Assembly (NCBI GenBank): GCA_030562195.1
Contig: JAUJPP010000006.1
Location: forward strand, 2,666,001-2,730,000
DNA from: Nipponacmea schrenckii
Lineage: Eukaryota > Mollusca > Gastropoda > Lottiidae
Direction: 5' to 3'
DNA: 64,000 nucleotides
The position numbers and the translations under genes were made by a program. This document shows, one piece after another, positions 1 through 15,500 of this stretch (position 1 is the stretch's first letter; each line of letters opens with the position of its first letter). The notes beneath the pieces are model-generated. The model was not told where the DNA came from. It ran no database searches and saw only the letters and a program-made list of their open reading frames with translations.

Positions 1-1318
1 GAGATGGTATAGATATATTAGATATGACTAGGTGATTAGATTGTTTTATAGTAGAGATGTTATAGATGTGTTATATATGACTAGGTGATTAGATTGCTTT
101 GTAGTACAGATGGTATAGATATATTAGATATGACTAGGTGATTAGATTGTTTTATAGTAGAGATGGTATAGATGTATTAGATATAACTAGGTGATTAGAT
201 TGTTTTATAGTAGAGATGGTATAGATATATTAGATATGACTAGGTGATTAGATTGTTTTGTAGTAGAGATGGTATAGATATATTAGATATGACTAGGTGA
301 TTAGATTGTTTTATAGTAGAGATGGTATAGATGTATTAGATATGACTAGGTGATTAGATTGTTTTATAGTAGAGATGGTATAGATATATTAGATATGACT
401 TGGTGATTAGATTGTTTTATAGTAGAGATGGTATAGATATATTAGATATGACTAGGTGATTAGATTGTTTTATAGTAGAGATGGTATAGATATATTAGAT
501 GTGACTAGGTGATCAGATTGTTTTATATAGTAGAGATGGTATAGATATATTAGATATGACTAGGTGATTAGATTGTTTTATAGTAGAGATGTTATAGATG
601 TATTAGATATGACTAGGTGATTAGATTGTTTTATAATAGAGATAGTATAGATATATTGGATATGACTAGGTGATTAGATTGTTTTATAGTAGAGATGGTA
701 TAGATATATTAGATGTGACTAGGTGATTAGATTGTTTTATAGTAGAGATGTTATAGATGTATTAGATATGACTAGGTGATTAGATTGTTTTATAGTAGAG
801 ATGGTATAGATATATTAGATATGACTAGGTGATTAGATTGTTTTATAGTAGAGATGGTATAGATATATTAGATATGACTAGGTGATTAGATTGTTTTATA
901 GTAGAGATGGTATAGATATATTAGATATGACTAGGTGATTAGATTGTTTTATAGTAGAGATGGTATAGATATATTAGATATGACTAGGTGATTAGATTGT
1001 TTTATAGTAGAGATGGTATAGATATATTAGATATGACTAGGTGATTAGATTGTTTTATAGTAGAGATGGTATAGATATATTAGATATGACTAGGTGATTA
1101 GATTGTTTTATAGTAGAGATGGTATAGATATATTAGATATGACTAGGTGATTAGATTGTTTTATAGTAGAGATGGTATAGATATATTAGATGTGACTAGG
1201 TGATTAGATTGTTTTATAGTAGAGATGGTATAGATATATTAGATATGACTAGGTGATTAGATTGTTTTATAGTAGAGATGGTATAGATGTATTAGATGTG
1301 ACTCGGTGATCAGACTGT
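1..1318. repeat. 53-bp tandem satellite, about 25 copies, truncated by window edge
   Basis: The unit starts GAGATGGTATAGATATATTA, continues through GATATGACTAGGTGATTAG and ends TTGTTTTATAGTA, which makes 53 bp. Copies are highly similar. Variants are mostly single substitutions (GGTATAGATATAT versus TTATAGATGTAT) with occasional small indels, for example near 525. The last copy is diverged (GTGACTCGGTGATCAG), as expected at an array edge. The left end is not seen, so true length is unknown. No coding potential. Confidence 0.97.
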
Positions 1319-4038
1319 CCTCTGATTGAGGTAAATCTGTAAGACGACTATAACTAATAGAAACCTGTCTATTTTAATTTGTGTTTAAATTACTCTCAAT
1401 GATTTGTATCTGCCTTCTTGAAAACAACATTCTATATTGATTTACTTTTAGTTGAAGTAGATTTCCAATTATTGGTTAATTTAACAGTTCCAGTGATTGA
1501 GACCAAGCCTGTTTTAAGATCCGTGTTTTAAGAGAGATTAATGGTTCTGACCCTAGTTAATACTTACATGGTCTTTTGGGGTTTTATATAGGAACGGTGG
1601 ACGGTGAAAGTTTCCATTACATAATTATTTTAATATATATTACGAAGTATTTTGATGATTTACGGGTACCACGTTCAGATTGTCTTCATTACGTTTTAAA
1701 AATAATAATCTATTAAGGTTCGATTCTACCATTAATCTTTGTAAGATTCAAAATTTGTTTAATTAGTAAAGAGACAGTTACATTATTATTTTAATATGTC
1801 GGTAAAAATTATCTATTATTTAAAAAGATATTATGTTTTATCAGATAGTGATATCCGTCGGTGGTATTACAAAAATTCGTATCTTTAAAAAGCAGATTTT
1901 TCAGGAGCAACAAAAAACTGTTTAAAATTAATCCGAATCATCAGAATTAAATGAGCGCAATGAATCAAGTTCTTTGTCATGTAGTATAATAGTTTTAACT
2001 TTACCTTTTGTAATATATAAAGCTATTACAATCAAGGTATAAGTACACAGATTGTAGTAGATTGACGTTGATGAGTATGAGATATTTAATATATGTTGAG
2101 ATACCAGCGTGTTTTGTTGAATTACAGATGAAGATATTATATTTGAAATGATGGATTTATATCAAGGTGCACCACTAACAACAACACTCAGACACAATAT
2201 TTCTACAAACGGTGTACAGAACAAGGTCAGTTATCTTTCTGTCGGGAGTTTGCTAGCACTGGTATTAGTCAAGACTCTACTCTGACAGGTTAAATGTCAC
2301 TACAACATTCATTTGTTTATGGCCTTAAAACAGGAAAATTGGGTGTGGCTTTGTAAAGGATAGGCTCAAAAAGAAGGTAATGAGGTAGTCAGGGGCGCTG
2401 AAAGTTTTAGAAATGAGGTAGTGGTATTTAAAGGGGTGTGACTCAGAAGGTTATGGAATTAAGAATGTGACAATAAAATGGGTGTGACCATTAAGTCTTG
2501 TAAAAAATTGGTGTGTTCTTGAAAGATGTTCACAAAGCTTCCAAGATTGAAATGTATTTATTGCCACTATAGTAGACATGGTCCAAGTACTTGAGAATAA
2601 TCTGAGTTTTTATATCAAACATATATGAGATGTAATACAATTTTTGTTTCCTTTCCTAAAGTATTGACTATTGTCTTAACATCCTACCTGGACCCACAAA
2701 CAAGAAAATAAAGGATCGTAAATTCAACGGTAAAAACTTCAAAACAAGCAGCAAACTAAGACGGTATATTGAGATGTAGCAGGTGTTGTTTGTCCTGGGT
2801 TTACCTGTATCAGACAATAATCAGGTAGAATCAGCCTGAACCATCCTCTGACAAGAAATCATTAACTATTCTCCTGGAATACTAATCATCCTCAATTTAA
2901 TTACCTTTTCTTTCTAATCACTTTCCTTAACGCTACTCACTCATTAATCTAACTCACTTGCTGGCAAATTTAATTTATTTTAATTGTCACAATTCAGACT
3001 GATAATCGGTTTTTATAGAATCTACTTACTAGATTTTACACATCTATGCCTTTAAAGCGAGTGCCTGATTAGTTTTACAGGTGGAAGGTCTAATACCTTG
3101 TCTTTAATAGCCACCTATCTTGTGTCATACAAATTTATAAATTAAACTATTTGATTAGATTGTAGGCTTGGGAACATAGTCATAAGAGGCTTCAATAGAA
3201 AGTAGTCACTGTTTTTATGTCAAGGCTCCTTTTTGGCTTTATCTATTGTGGCACAGTCCGAGCAAATGACTGTTGACAGATAGATATGTATGGTTTTTCT
3301 TTTGTTATATTTCCATTGTTTCTTGTGATCTGGTAATACTGATCACCCGATTTGATTCTTACTTCGATGAGTTTCCAACCAACCAGCTTGCCGTATATGT
3401 ACGTAATTAATACAATAAATAGTACCCAAGTATCGTGTGTAGAAAACAGATTATGTATAGGATAAAACACGATGAGTTTTATGAATTATATCTAAAATCC
3501 CGAGTAACCTTCCCCGAGGTCCTGTCCGACAGTCGGTTAGGGCACTTTTTAACCTTATATAATGAACAATACAGAAGGATAGACAAATGAAAACGCTCCA
3601 TAACAGCTTGCAACTGATAGTAACCATTGACGTTAAACAATGTCTATTGTTTAACGTTATAAATCTAAAACGTTCTTGGGAACAAATTCAGGCAAGGGGT
3701 ATAACTCATATCTACAAACGTGGGCAATTCGACCGATGACCAGTGAGCTTGACTTTTATTAAAAATATCGTCTGGAGTCAAATGAGTTTAGAAATCCCAG
3801 GATTGTACGTATTATATTCCTAGGATTTAATCTATTATCCATGGGATTTGATATGAAAGGACTATTTAACACGTTTACAATACACGAGAATATTTAATCA
3901 CGATTAAAATATAGTCACTAATGTAATCACTACTGTTCATAACAAAATTGGCTAACATTTTGCGCATTAGGATACTAGTATGTATCGTAGATTATAGAAG
4001 TTCTGTCGTTGAGTTTGTTTACATTGCTCATGTTTTAT
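1319..4038. other. Intergenic AT-rich unique sequence
   Basis: No convincing exon, RNA gene or transposon protein was seen on either strand. The only structured item picked out is a perfect 12-bp stem hairpin at 3630-3657, listed separately. An open frame of about 75 codons at 3243-3470 on the minus strand resembles no known family. Confidence 0.6.
3630..3657. other. Perfect inverted repeat (12-bp arms, 4-nt spacer)
   Basis: ACGTTAAACAAT at 3630-3641 is followed by GTCT and then its exact reverse complement ATTGTTTAACGT at 3646-3657. There is no poly-T tract or neighbouring gene to suggest termination. It could be a cruciform-forming site, or the palindromic footprint of a transposon. Confidence 0.85.
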
Positions 4039-7000
4039 ACTATAAGATAAGGGTTGAATTTCAACAATTGGTTAAAATATTGGTTGAAATTCAACCCTTA
4101 TCTTATATTATAACCAATTGTTGAAATTAACCCTTATCTTATATTATAACCAATTGTTGAAATTTCAATCTTTATCTTACATTATAACAAATTGTTGAAA
4201 TTCAACCCTTATCTTATATTATAACCAATTGTTGAAATTCAACCCTTATCTTATATTATAACCAATTGTTGAAATTCAACCCTTATCTTATATTATAACC
4301 AATTGTTGAAATTCAATCTTTATCTTACATTATAACAAATTGTTGAAATTCAACCCTTATCTTATATTATAACCAATTGTTGAAATTCAACCCTTATCTT
4401 ATATTATAACCAATTATTGAAATTCAACCTTTATCTTATAGTATAACCAATTATTGAAATTCAACCTTTATCTTATATTATAACCAATTGTTGAAATTCA
4501 ACCCTTATCTTATATTATAACCAATTGTTGAAATTCAACCCTTATCTTATATTATAACCAATTGTTGAATTTCAACCTTTATCTTGGATTATAACAATTG
4601 TTAAATTTTCAACCCTTATCTTATATTATAACCAATTGTTGAATTATACCTTTATCTTATATTATAACCAATTGTCTGAAATTCAACCTTTATCTTAATT
4701 ATAACCAATTGTTGAAATTCAATTCCTTATCTTATATTATAACCAATTGTTGAAATTCAACCCTTATCTTATATTATAACAATTGATTGAAATTCAACCT
4801 TAATCTTATATGTATAACCAATTGTTGAAATTTCAAACTTTATCTTATATTATAACCAATTGTTGAATTTCAAATCTCATTATCTTATATTATAACAAAT
4901 TGTTGAAATTCAACCCTTATCTTATTTATAACCAATTGTTGAATTTCAACCTTTATCTTATATTATAACCAATTGTTGAAATTCAACCCTTATCTTATAT
5001 TATAACCAATTGTTGAATTTCAACCTTTATCTTATATTATAACCAATTGTTGAAATTCAACCTTTATCTTACATTATAACCAATTGTTGAAATTCAAACC
5101 TTATCTTATATTATAACCAATTGTTGAAATTCAACCCTTATCTTATATTATAACCAATTGTTGAAATTCAACCCTTATCTTATATTATAACCAATTATTG
5201 AAATTCAACCTTTATCTTATATTATAACCAATTGTTGAAATTCAACCCTTATCTTATATTATAACCAATTGTTGAAATTCAACCCTTATCTTATATTATA
5301 ACCAATTGTTGAAATTCAACCTTTATCTTATAGTATAACCAATTGTTGAAATTCAACCCTTATCTTATATTATAACCAATTGTTGAAATTCAACCCTTAT
5401 CTTATATTATAACCAATTGTTGAAATTCAACCTTTATCTTACATTATAACAAATTGTTGAAATTCAACCCTTATCTTATATTATAACCAATTGTTGAAAT
5501 TCAACCCTTATCTTATATTATAACAAATTGTTGAAATTCAACCTTTATCTTATATTATAACCAATTGTTGAAATTCAACCTTTATCTTATATTATAACAC
5601 AATTGTTGAAATTCAACCCTTATCTTATAGTATAACCAATTGTTGAAATTCAACCCTTATCTTATATTATAACCAATTGTTGAAATTCAACCTTTATCTT
5701 ATATTATAACCAATTGTTGAAATTCAACCCTTATCTTATAGTATAACCAATTGTTGAATTTCAACCTTTATCTTATATTATAACAATTGTTGAAATTCAA
5801 CCCTTATCTTATATTATAACCAATTGTTGAAATTCAACCTTTATCTTATATTATAACCAATTGTTGAAATTCAACCTTTATCTTACATTATAACAAATTG
5901 TTGAAATTCAACCTTTATCTTATATTATAACCAATTGTTGAAATTCAACCCTTATCTTATATTATAACCAATTGTTGAAATTCAACCTTTATCTTATATT
6001 ATAACCAATTGTTGAAATTCAACCCTTATCTTATATTATAACCAATTGTTGAAATTCAACCTTTATCTTATATTATAACCAATTGTTGAAATTCAACCCT
6101 TATCTTATATTATAACCAATTGTTGAAATTCAACCTTTATCTTATATTATAACCAATTGTTGAAATTCAACCTTTATCTTATATTATAACCAATTATTGA
6201 AATTCAACCTTTATCTTATATTATAACCAATTGTTGAAATTCAACCTTTATCTTATATTATAACCAATTGTTGAAATTCAACCTTTATCTTATATTATAA
6301 CCAATTGTTGAAATTCAACCCTTATCTTATATTATAACCAATTGTTGAAATTCAACCTTTATCTTATATTATAACCAATTGTTGAAATTCAACCCTTATC
6401 TTATATTATAACCAATTGTTGAAATTCAACCTTTATCTTATATTATAACCAATTGTTGAAATTCAACCCTTATCTTACATTATAACCAATTGTTGAATTT
6501 CAACCTTTATCTTATATTATAACCAATTGTTGAAATTCAACCCTTATCTTATATTATAACCAATTGTTGAAATTCAATCTTTATCTTATATTATAACCAA
6601 TTGTTGAAATTCAATCTTTATCTTATATTATAACCAATTGTTGAAATTCAACCTTTATCTTATATTATAACCAATTATTGAAATTCAACCCTTATCTTAT
6701 ATTATAACCAATTGTTGAAATTCAACCCTTATCTTATATTATAACCAATTGTTGAAATTCAACCTTTATCTTATATTATAACCAATTGTTGAAATTCAAC
6801 CTTTATCTTATATTATAACAATTGTTGAAATTCAACCCTTATCTTATATTATAACCAGTTGTTGAAATTCAACCTTTATCTTATATTATAACCAGTTGTT
6901 GAAATTCAACCCTTATCTTACATTATAACAAATTGTTGAAATTCAACCTTTATCTTATATTATAACCAATTGTTGAAATTCAAACTTTATCTTATATTAT

Positions 7001-9537
7001 AACCAATTGTTGAAATTCAACCCTTATCTTATATTATAACCAATTGTTGAAATTCAACCTTTATCTTATATTATAACCAATTGTTGAAATTCAACCTTTA
7101 TCTTATATTATAACCAATTGTTGAAATTCAACCTTTATCTTATATTATAACAAATTGTTGAAATTCAACCCTTATCTTATATTATAACCAATTGTTGAAA
7201 TTCAACCTTTATCTTATATTATAACCAATTGTTGAAATTCAACCTTTATCTTATATTATAACCAATTGTTGAAATTCAAACCTTTATCTTATATTATAAC
7301 CAATTGTTGAAATTCAACCTTTATCTTATATTATAACCAATTGTTGAAATTCAACCTTTATCTTATATTATAACCAATTGTTGAAATTCAACCTTTATCT
7401 TATATTATAACCAATTGTTGAAATTCAACCTTTATCTTATATTATAACAAATTGTTGAAATTCAACCTTTATCTTATATTATAACCAATTAAAAATTGAA
7501 ATTCAACCTTTATCTTATATTATAACCAATTGTTGAAATTCAAACCTTATCTTATATTATAACCAATTGTTGAAATTCAACCTTTATCTTATATTATAAC
7601 CAATTGTTGAAATTCAACCTTTATCTTATATTATAACCAATTGTTGAAATTCAACCTTTATCTTATATTATAACCAATTGTTGAAATTCAACCTTTATCT
7701 TATATTATAACTAATTATTGAAATTCAACCTTTATCTTATATTATAACCAATTGTTGAAATTCAACCTTTATCTTATATTATAACCAATTGTTGAAATTC
7801 AACCTTTATCTTATATTATAACCAATTATTGAAATTCAACCCTTATCTTATATTATAACCAATTGTTGAAATTCAACCTTTATCTTATATTATAACCAAT
7901 TGTTGAAATTCAACCTTTATCTTATATTATAACCAATTGTTGAAATTCAACCTTTATCTTATATTATAACCAATTGTTGAAATTCAACCTTTATCTTATA
8001 TTATAACAAATTGTTGAAATTCAACCTTTATCTTATATTATAACCAATTGTTGAAATTCAACCTTTATCTTATATTATAACCAATTGTTGAAATTCAACC
8101 TTTATCTTATATTATAACCAATTGTTGAAATTCAACCTTTATCTTATATTATAACCAATTGTTGAAATTCAACCTTTATCTTATATTATAACCAATTGTT
8201 GAAATTCAACCTTTATCTTATATTATAACCAATTGTTGAAATTCAACCTTTATCTTATATTATAAACAATTATTGAAATTCAACCTTTATCTTATATTAT
8301 AACCAATTGTTGAAATTCAATCTTTATCTTATATTATAACCAATTGTTGAATTTCAACCTTTATCTTATATTATAACCAATTGTTGAAATTCAACCTTTA
8401 TCTTATATTATAACCAATTGTTGAAATTCAACCTTTATCTTATATTATAACCAATTGTTGAAATTCAATCTTTATCTTATATTATAACCAATTGTTGAAA
8501 TTCAACCTTTATCTTATATTATAACCAATTGTTGAAATTCAAACCTTATCTTATAGTATAACCAATTGTTGAAATTCAACCTTTATCTTATATTATAACC
8601 AATTGTTGAAATTCAACCCTTATCTTATATTATAACCAATTGTTGAAATTCAACCTTTATCTTATATTATAACCAATTGTTGAAATTCAACCTTTATCTT
8701 ATATTATAACCAATTATTGAAATTCAACCTTTATCTTATATTATAACCAATTGTTGAAATTCAACCTTTATCTTATATTATAACCAATTGTTGAAATTCA
8801 ACCTTTATCTTATATTATAACCAATTGTTGAAATTCAACCTTTATCTTATATTATAACCAATTGTTGAAATTCAACCTTTATCTTATAGTATAACCAATT
8901 ATTGAAATTCAACCCTTATCTTATATTATAACCAATTGTTGAAATTCAACCTTTATCTTATATTATAACCAATTGTTGAAATTCAACCTTTATCTTATAT
9001 TATAACCAATTATTGAAATTCAACCTTTATCTTATATTATAACCAATTATTGAAATTCAACCTTTATCTTATATTATAACCAATTGTTGAAATTCAACCT
9101 TTATCTTATATTATAACCAATTGTTGAAATTCAACCCTTATCTTATATTATAACCAATTATTGAAATTCAACCTTTATCTTATATTATAACCAATTGTTG
9201 AAATTCAACCTTTATCTTATATTATAACCAATTGTTGAAATTCAACCTTTATCTTATATTATAACCAATTGTTGAAATTCAACCCTTATCTTATATTATA
9301 ACCAATTATTGAAATTCAACCTTTATCTTATATTATAACCAATTGTTGAAATTCAACCCTTATCTTATATATAACAATTATTGAATTTCAACCTTTATCT
9401 TATAGTATAACTAATTATTGAAATTCAATCTTTATCTTATAGTATAACCAATTGTTGAAATTCAACCTTTATCTTATATTATAACCAATTGTTGAAATTC
9501 AACCCTTATCTTATATTATAACCAATTGTTGAAATCA
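4039..9537. repeat. 37-bp satellite array, about 148 copies, with an inverted first unit
   Basis: The unit reads AACCAATTGTTGAAATTCAA then CCTTTATCTTATATTAT, 37 bp. Each copy contains GTTGAAATTCAAC, a 13-nt near-palindrome with 6-bp arms. Two main subtypes differ at one base (CAACCCTTATC versus CAACCTTTATC). The C subtype is commoner on the left, the T subtype dominates after about 7 kb, and they alternate in places. Indel-bearing copies cluster at about 4560-4930. The first unit (4039-4073) is in the opposite orientation. The stop-rich sequence rules out coding. Confidence 0.97.
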
Positions 9538-12500
9538 AATTGACTTTGTGATAAGAATCTATAAAACAAGCTATGACATCTGGAAAGGAGTTCAATGTAT
9601 TTTCCCTCCATTGGCGAAATACAACTAACTAGTTAATTTACTGATATCCAAACTCTTTGTTTACTAATATATGGTGTTAATATGGTGTAATATGGTGTTA
9701 GTAAAGTACCAACAAATCAAATTGAGTCAGCACAGTGACTCGAGTAGACACAAGTTGTACTTGCTTGCAAGTCGAGAGTCTACAGCAGAAAATGGTCTAA
9801 TGAAGCCAATATTTGTTGTAATCGAGTGCGACGCTATTTACCCCGGAGACTGAACGAAGGGAGATAATCTACTAAAAGGCTAAAGTAGAAAATTAATTGG
9901 TTTGTGGGTATTAAATAACGAGCCTCAATTAGATTTTATCCTTCCATTTTCTTTCTTCTCTACAACATAAAGAGAGTCAGAAGTCATATAAAATAGCAGT
10001 CGGATTTCTCCGTGGTCGTATGATGAGTATTAACTCGAATACACTTCACTGATTCACTATTAATTCACTGTGGCTTCAGTCTTAATCTCTGATAATATTC
10101 TGCTTCTGAGGTTATAAAGTTTTTGATACAGATATAATTGATATAAAAAATCAGTCAGATATATCGGTGATTTATGAGAGGTTCAAGCTGTCTCGGTCAT
10201 TATCCGTCTTCATTGAGGACCTGCCATAGACTATACATTGGAACCTTCACAATCATCTGCGAAGAATTCTTGTGACGCTTGAAACTTGGATATTATCATA
10301 TAGCAAATGATATTCATTTCGCTTCCCACAACGCTCAGTGCAACATACCTAGTACATCATCGTGCCTAAACCACACCCCTTATTCGTTATATTGACTCTC
10401 ATCGTGTCCAAACCACATAACATTTGTTATACTTCCTTGCGACCGTGATAATACAAATAAGGGAAATAAGGTATTTATATCTTGTCTTAATCAAACTAGC
10501 GCTAGAATTAATAAGATCATGGCAAAACCCTCATTCAGGATTCGATAGTTGTTCTTTCGCTGCTAATCTTGTATACATTTCTCATTCATTTTGCCACTTT
10601 ATAACTAATTTAAATCAATAAAACAAGGATGAAATGCCTGAATAATGATAAAATAAAGTTGAAGATTAAATGTAAAAACAATTACCCACATCAGACTGGT
10701 AGAAAGAGTCATAATCCGACACTAAAATAACGGGAATGATTCGATTGTACAGATAGCTTTAGAGATTAGATGATTAAAATTGTTATAAAAATCACGACCT
10801 TATAATGTCTCTTTAATATCTAGGGGGATTCAAGACTCTCTCAACATTTCTAGTTGTGTCGAAAGAGATTTTCATCACCAATAATTGTGTTTAACGTCAC
10901 ATTAAATAGTCGACTTAGTTTGACTCGAGGCGACAAACTGTCACTTTATTCAATAAATGGATATTCTATATGTTTCCTTTTTACTGATTAGAACTAACTT
11001 TATTTCAAGCTTAGATTAGCGCTAAACATCCACATTTATACCCGGGTTTTTTTTATCACATAAAAACACCCGTTTACAATTTATTCTATTAATGCTTTCT
11101 CTGACGTCCGCTATCAAATACATCGACCATATTGAGTTTCTTTTACAAGGTTTAAATTTAAAGTAACAAGTTTCGCAATATTTCTAACTACCTTTAACTA
11201 ATGAGTCAAGTTGACGTCCGTTATTTATTAAAAATAAATCTTGAAGCTAATAAGTTGAGGACGCAGGTGCTTGTAAACGTCTAGGAAACGATTTCTCTCC
11301 TTAATTGGAATTTTGATTGAAACGACATCAAGTTTTAATAATACCCCAATCCGCGTCTTATCTTCTATTTACTTTTCTATTTAATATATTCGATTGTATT
11401 TGTGTAGATGATTGAAAGAAATTAATTTGTCGGCGGCGGAGTCGACTCAGGTGGAATGTTTTCATAATTACAGGTGATTTACTTCGCTTCTTTCTTCTGG
11501 TTAAAGGTACAATATGTACGAGATGTATTACATGCTACGACGTCGCACCTTTATAACGCAGTGGCTCAAACATCGGAAACCAAACATATCACTTATAAAC
11601 TGACTAGTTGTAATACATCTGAATTGAATCCAGCGCAACCTCAATTTGAAAAGTTATACCAGATAAATTTCCATAAAACGGTGTTTTATTGACAACTCTG
11701 TCAAAACGTCGAAATAACCATCATTTGTCCAGTAACATTTCAATTGTCTAGACATGATATATTTGGGTATGATACATAGTTCGTCTTCATTTTGTAACAA
11801 TAATGTTCCCGATCACCAGATTATCGTCATGTTAAAATAAGAAAAATAGTCATTCTAAACAGATTAATATCAAAATAAATTTCAGTATAAAATTCTACAA
11901 TAAACATTGCAAACATCTAATCGAATAAAATAATAACAAACATATATTTCAACGCTATCTATAATCATGGGCGTGGCAGTAAGGTATAAAGTAAATACAA
12001 TAACAACAATTCGACTAAATATTAAACTATAGAATGGTGAAAACTAGCCGACGTGATAACCATGAATAAAACGTCAGATAGCTGCTGTTGTTGCTGTGAA
12101 TTATCAAAATAGAAAATTACAGAACTTTCATAATTAAGAGATAATATATGTAAAAATCACCTTTTTATAGTAGTACAATATATTAAATATACAGGGTTTA
12201 TAAACATCTGCTGTCGATACGCACATAAAGTTAAAGAATTATTGAGTAATTTGGAAGGATAACAATTATCACCAATGTCGTGATATAGACCATAATACAT
12301 TTTAGAGAATGTATTTTGAAGAAAAGTACAAAAACAAAACTTATGGAGCCGGTCGCTAATATTTATGTTATTATTTTATTTCGAATTATTTAAATCAATA
12401 AATAATGCTACACTTACTGGAGAAACCTCCATAAATAGAAATAAACAACTTCGTGTTTTTTGACACGGTTAGGGTTAAATCCATCAACCGGAAGTTTACT

Positions 12501-15500
12501 AATTCTGATAAAGAAATCTTAAAAGTTGGCCGAGGGAGAAATAAATAAAGAACGATAACTCTTGCTGATCAATAAAGATTGATACATTGGGACCAATCTC
12601 TTCATTACTCCTGTATAAAACCACTCTGCCCATCTTTAAAGCCGTTAAATTGGCTGCGTGTTTGTTTCCATTAAAGTATCAACTTTCCTTCAATTAATTA
12701 TCTCCTAAATAGGAGAGTTCTTTTCAAGATGATTAAGTCGACTCTATTAGAATCTGTTCACTATTAGACAAGAACGCCTCTTTGATTTTCTGCCATTTAA
12801 AGTTGGAATATTGATTAACTGTCGCGTTAAATATTGCTTGTAAGTAGACAACAAATCTGTTTAGATTATCTTTAGTAAGAGGTGGTCCGTTGTTCAAAGA
12901 TTAGATTAGTAAAGGCCCGTCGTTCAGTTATCTTTAGTAGTGGGTAAAAAAAAGGGTAGCTAGATTTTCCAAAAGTAAGAGGTGGCCCTGTTACTATTTA
13001 TTTCCATTATCTGTTTAAGAGGTGGCCCACTCACTATTCCTTTTTTCTACCTTGAAAAATTTAGGTTATTTTCAATCACAATAAACGGATTGGGAAACGA
13101 TTTTCAATTTAAGAGATGTAAAGAGGCTTTCTATTATTTCTCATTTCTACGATTATCAGACTATTTAAAAATTTCAGTTGCATCATTTTTTTTTTTTTTT
13201 TTTTGGTTCCTGTACCTTGGTCATGCTTGACCATATAAACAGAAATAATAACTTTATAAAAGCGCATTAACCCGTACTAAACTAAACCCACCACACTTTG
13301 TTTTAAAAACATTGTCTCTATAACCAGTATTCAATTAAACCTACTAAAGAGAGAAGTGAGAACAAAAGCGTACGCAACGAGTAATTTGATTTTATAGGCT
13401 GAAATTTTCAAGGATTGTTGTCGGGCCAATTTGTTGAAATGAGAATATTTGAATTATCTTTACTTGTATTACCATGCAAAGAAGAGAGGTGGATGGGGCT
13501 ATAGACATAATGGACTTTGCTCCAGCCACGTCATAAATCGCAAAGAGTTAGGGGAATTGCAAGTACCATCGGACTGTAAATTAGAAATGCGGTGAATCGA
13601 TACGAATGGTAGTGATCAGAGAGGGACTAATGTCAAACTGTTGGACAAAAATGTCATGACCATGGTGTTTTTTAATCAGAAAGGTAGACAACTACGGCAC
13701 AATGTCAAACTTCATACTAGGTAATGTCATATAAAAAACAAAAAATTGTACTATAAAAGATATATCTTTAAAAGTTTTTTTGATTCGATTTTGAGATGAA
13801 ACATTCATGTCAATGCAAGTCTGATCATCTTAGCTCCGTTCCATATTTATAATTCCTCGCCTCAGGCACAATATCACACAATTCTTAGCATCGCTTTTAA
13901 CTCTGTGAGAAGATCTCATATGTTTCTGCACAAAACAATTTGACAAAGCTTTACACTGATAGATCTGACCCGGGGGTAGAGGATAAATATAGGGCTGTAT
14001 TAACACGGTAACCTGGGTGTAAGTGTAAGAGTGAAGTTCTACTATAGAGTGATTAGTGGAGGACGGGGAAGGAGGGTCATTAACTCGAAATCTACCAGGG
14101 TCAGATCGGGTCTTTGTTTGATAATTGCTAATAATAACAATTTTACTCCGAACAGAATAGCCAAGATATCAAGCGAATATATTAAATGTTTAAATTCTCA
14201 TGTAACATCAACTTATGAAACGCTATTATTACCCGTCTCTTTCTCACGAACGGAGAATTCCCCACATTGTTCTGGAAGGGCAGGGACATATTTGTACCTG
14301 TTCATATGGTTGTACTTCAAATGGTTATGAAAATGAAGAATATCTTACAAATAACTGCAATAACACTTTCATTAAAAATCTTATCTGGTCTAAATACTAA
14401 ATATACCAAAAACAAAGTTCAATTGCTTGACAGTGATACAAAGTTCCTCAACCAATTCTAAAAGTGGTACAAAATTTATAAACCTATTCACAAAAGATCC
14501 TCGTAAGGAATAACATGAAACCAATATGCTGGAGAATACATTCTAAAATAATATGTCAATCAATCAATCAATAAATACATGTATAGTATTCAAGGAAGAA
14601 TTGTAATTTATGTGAGAAGTTGGCAATATGATTTGACACTTATACTATTTAAAACTGAACGATTTGTCTTTTATTCTACTACTTCATACAATAAATAAAT
14701 TATAGAAAATAAAATAGAAAATATAAGAATGTACAAGCCATAAAGATCTCATATGTCTGATCCTAATAAAAAAATATATCGTAGATTATATTGTAACGAT
14801 ACAAAATTAGCCTTTCAATAACCTCGTCTACACCAATCTATAATCTATTGAATCACATGGGGTGGGGTATCGGTTGTTAAAGGGGACGTCTTCACACTCC
14901 ACTCTAAAAACCAATCAACAACTTTCTCGTGAAACCTGACCTAAACTGCCATAATAATTATAGTTGCTAATTTGTGGTAGTTATCATTATAGAAGGTCGA
15001 GATAGCATCTCCCTTGTGGCTCCCCATCGACTGTGACAAACATTTTACTTCAACAGATTTCCGACGGTTCGTAATTTGACAAAATCTTCCTTTGATATAG
15101 TTAATGATCGTCTTTTGACACTAGTAATTTAACTGGCTGGATACAGCTGACTACTAGCGCCATAATTAGCCTCTATTATCCATTCACCAATAGATGAACC
15201 CCTCGAGACGTTTCCCGCTTTTATAGCCTCGATCAATCATAGAAATATAGAAAAGAATAACTCATATTATATTTGTGACTGATTGATCGCGAGTACTATA
15301 TTCACCCATGTGTTTTCTTCAATTTCACACCATTTTGCGCCAGTAAGTCGACAGTCTGCTAAATTCTCGGGTGAATTTCATTCGAAATTAAAATCAAGGC
15401 AGTGTTTTATTTTCCCCTTTCCGCTTTAATTATCACTAATCACTTGGCTCCTTCAACAGTCAGTGGAATAACCTCGTCCGTTCCATTTCATTCTCTCTTG

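Noticed and set aside
4039..9537. CRISPR-like array
   Set aside because: Units are contiguous tandem copies with no variable spacers, in a eukaryotic context with no cas-like genes.
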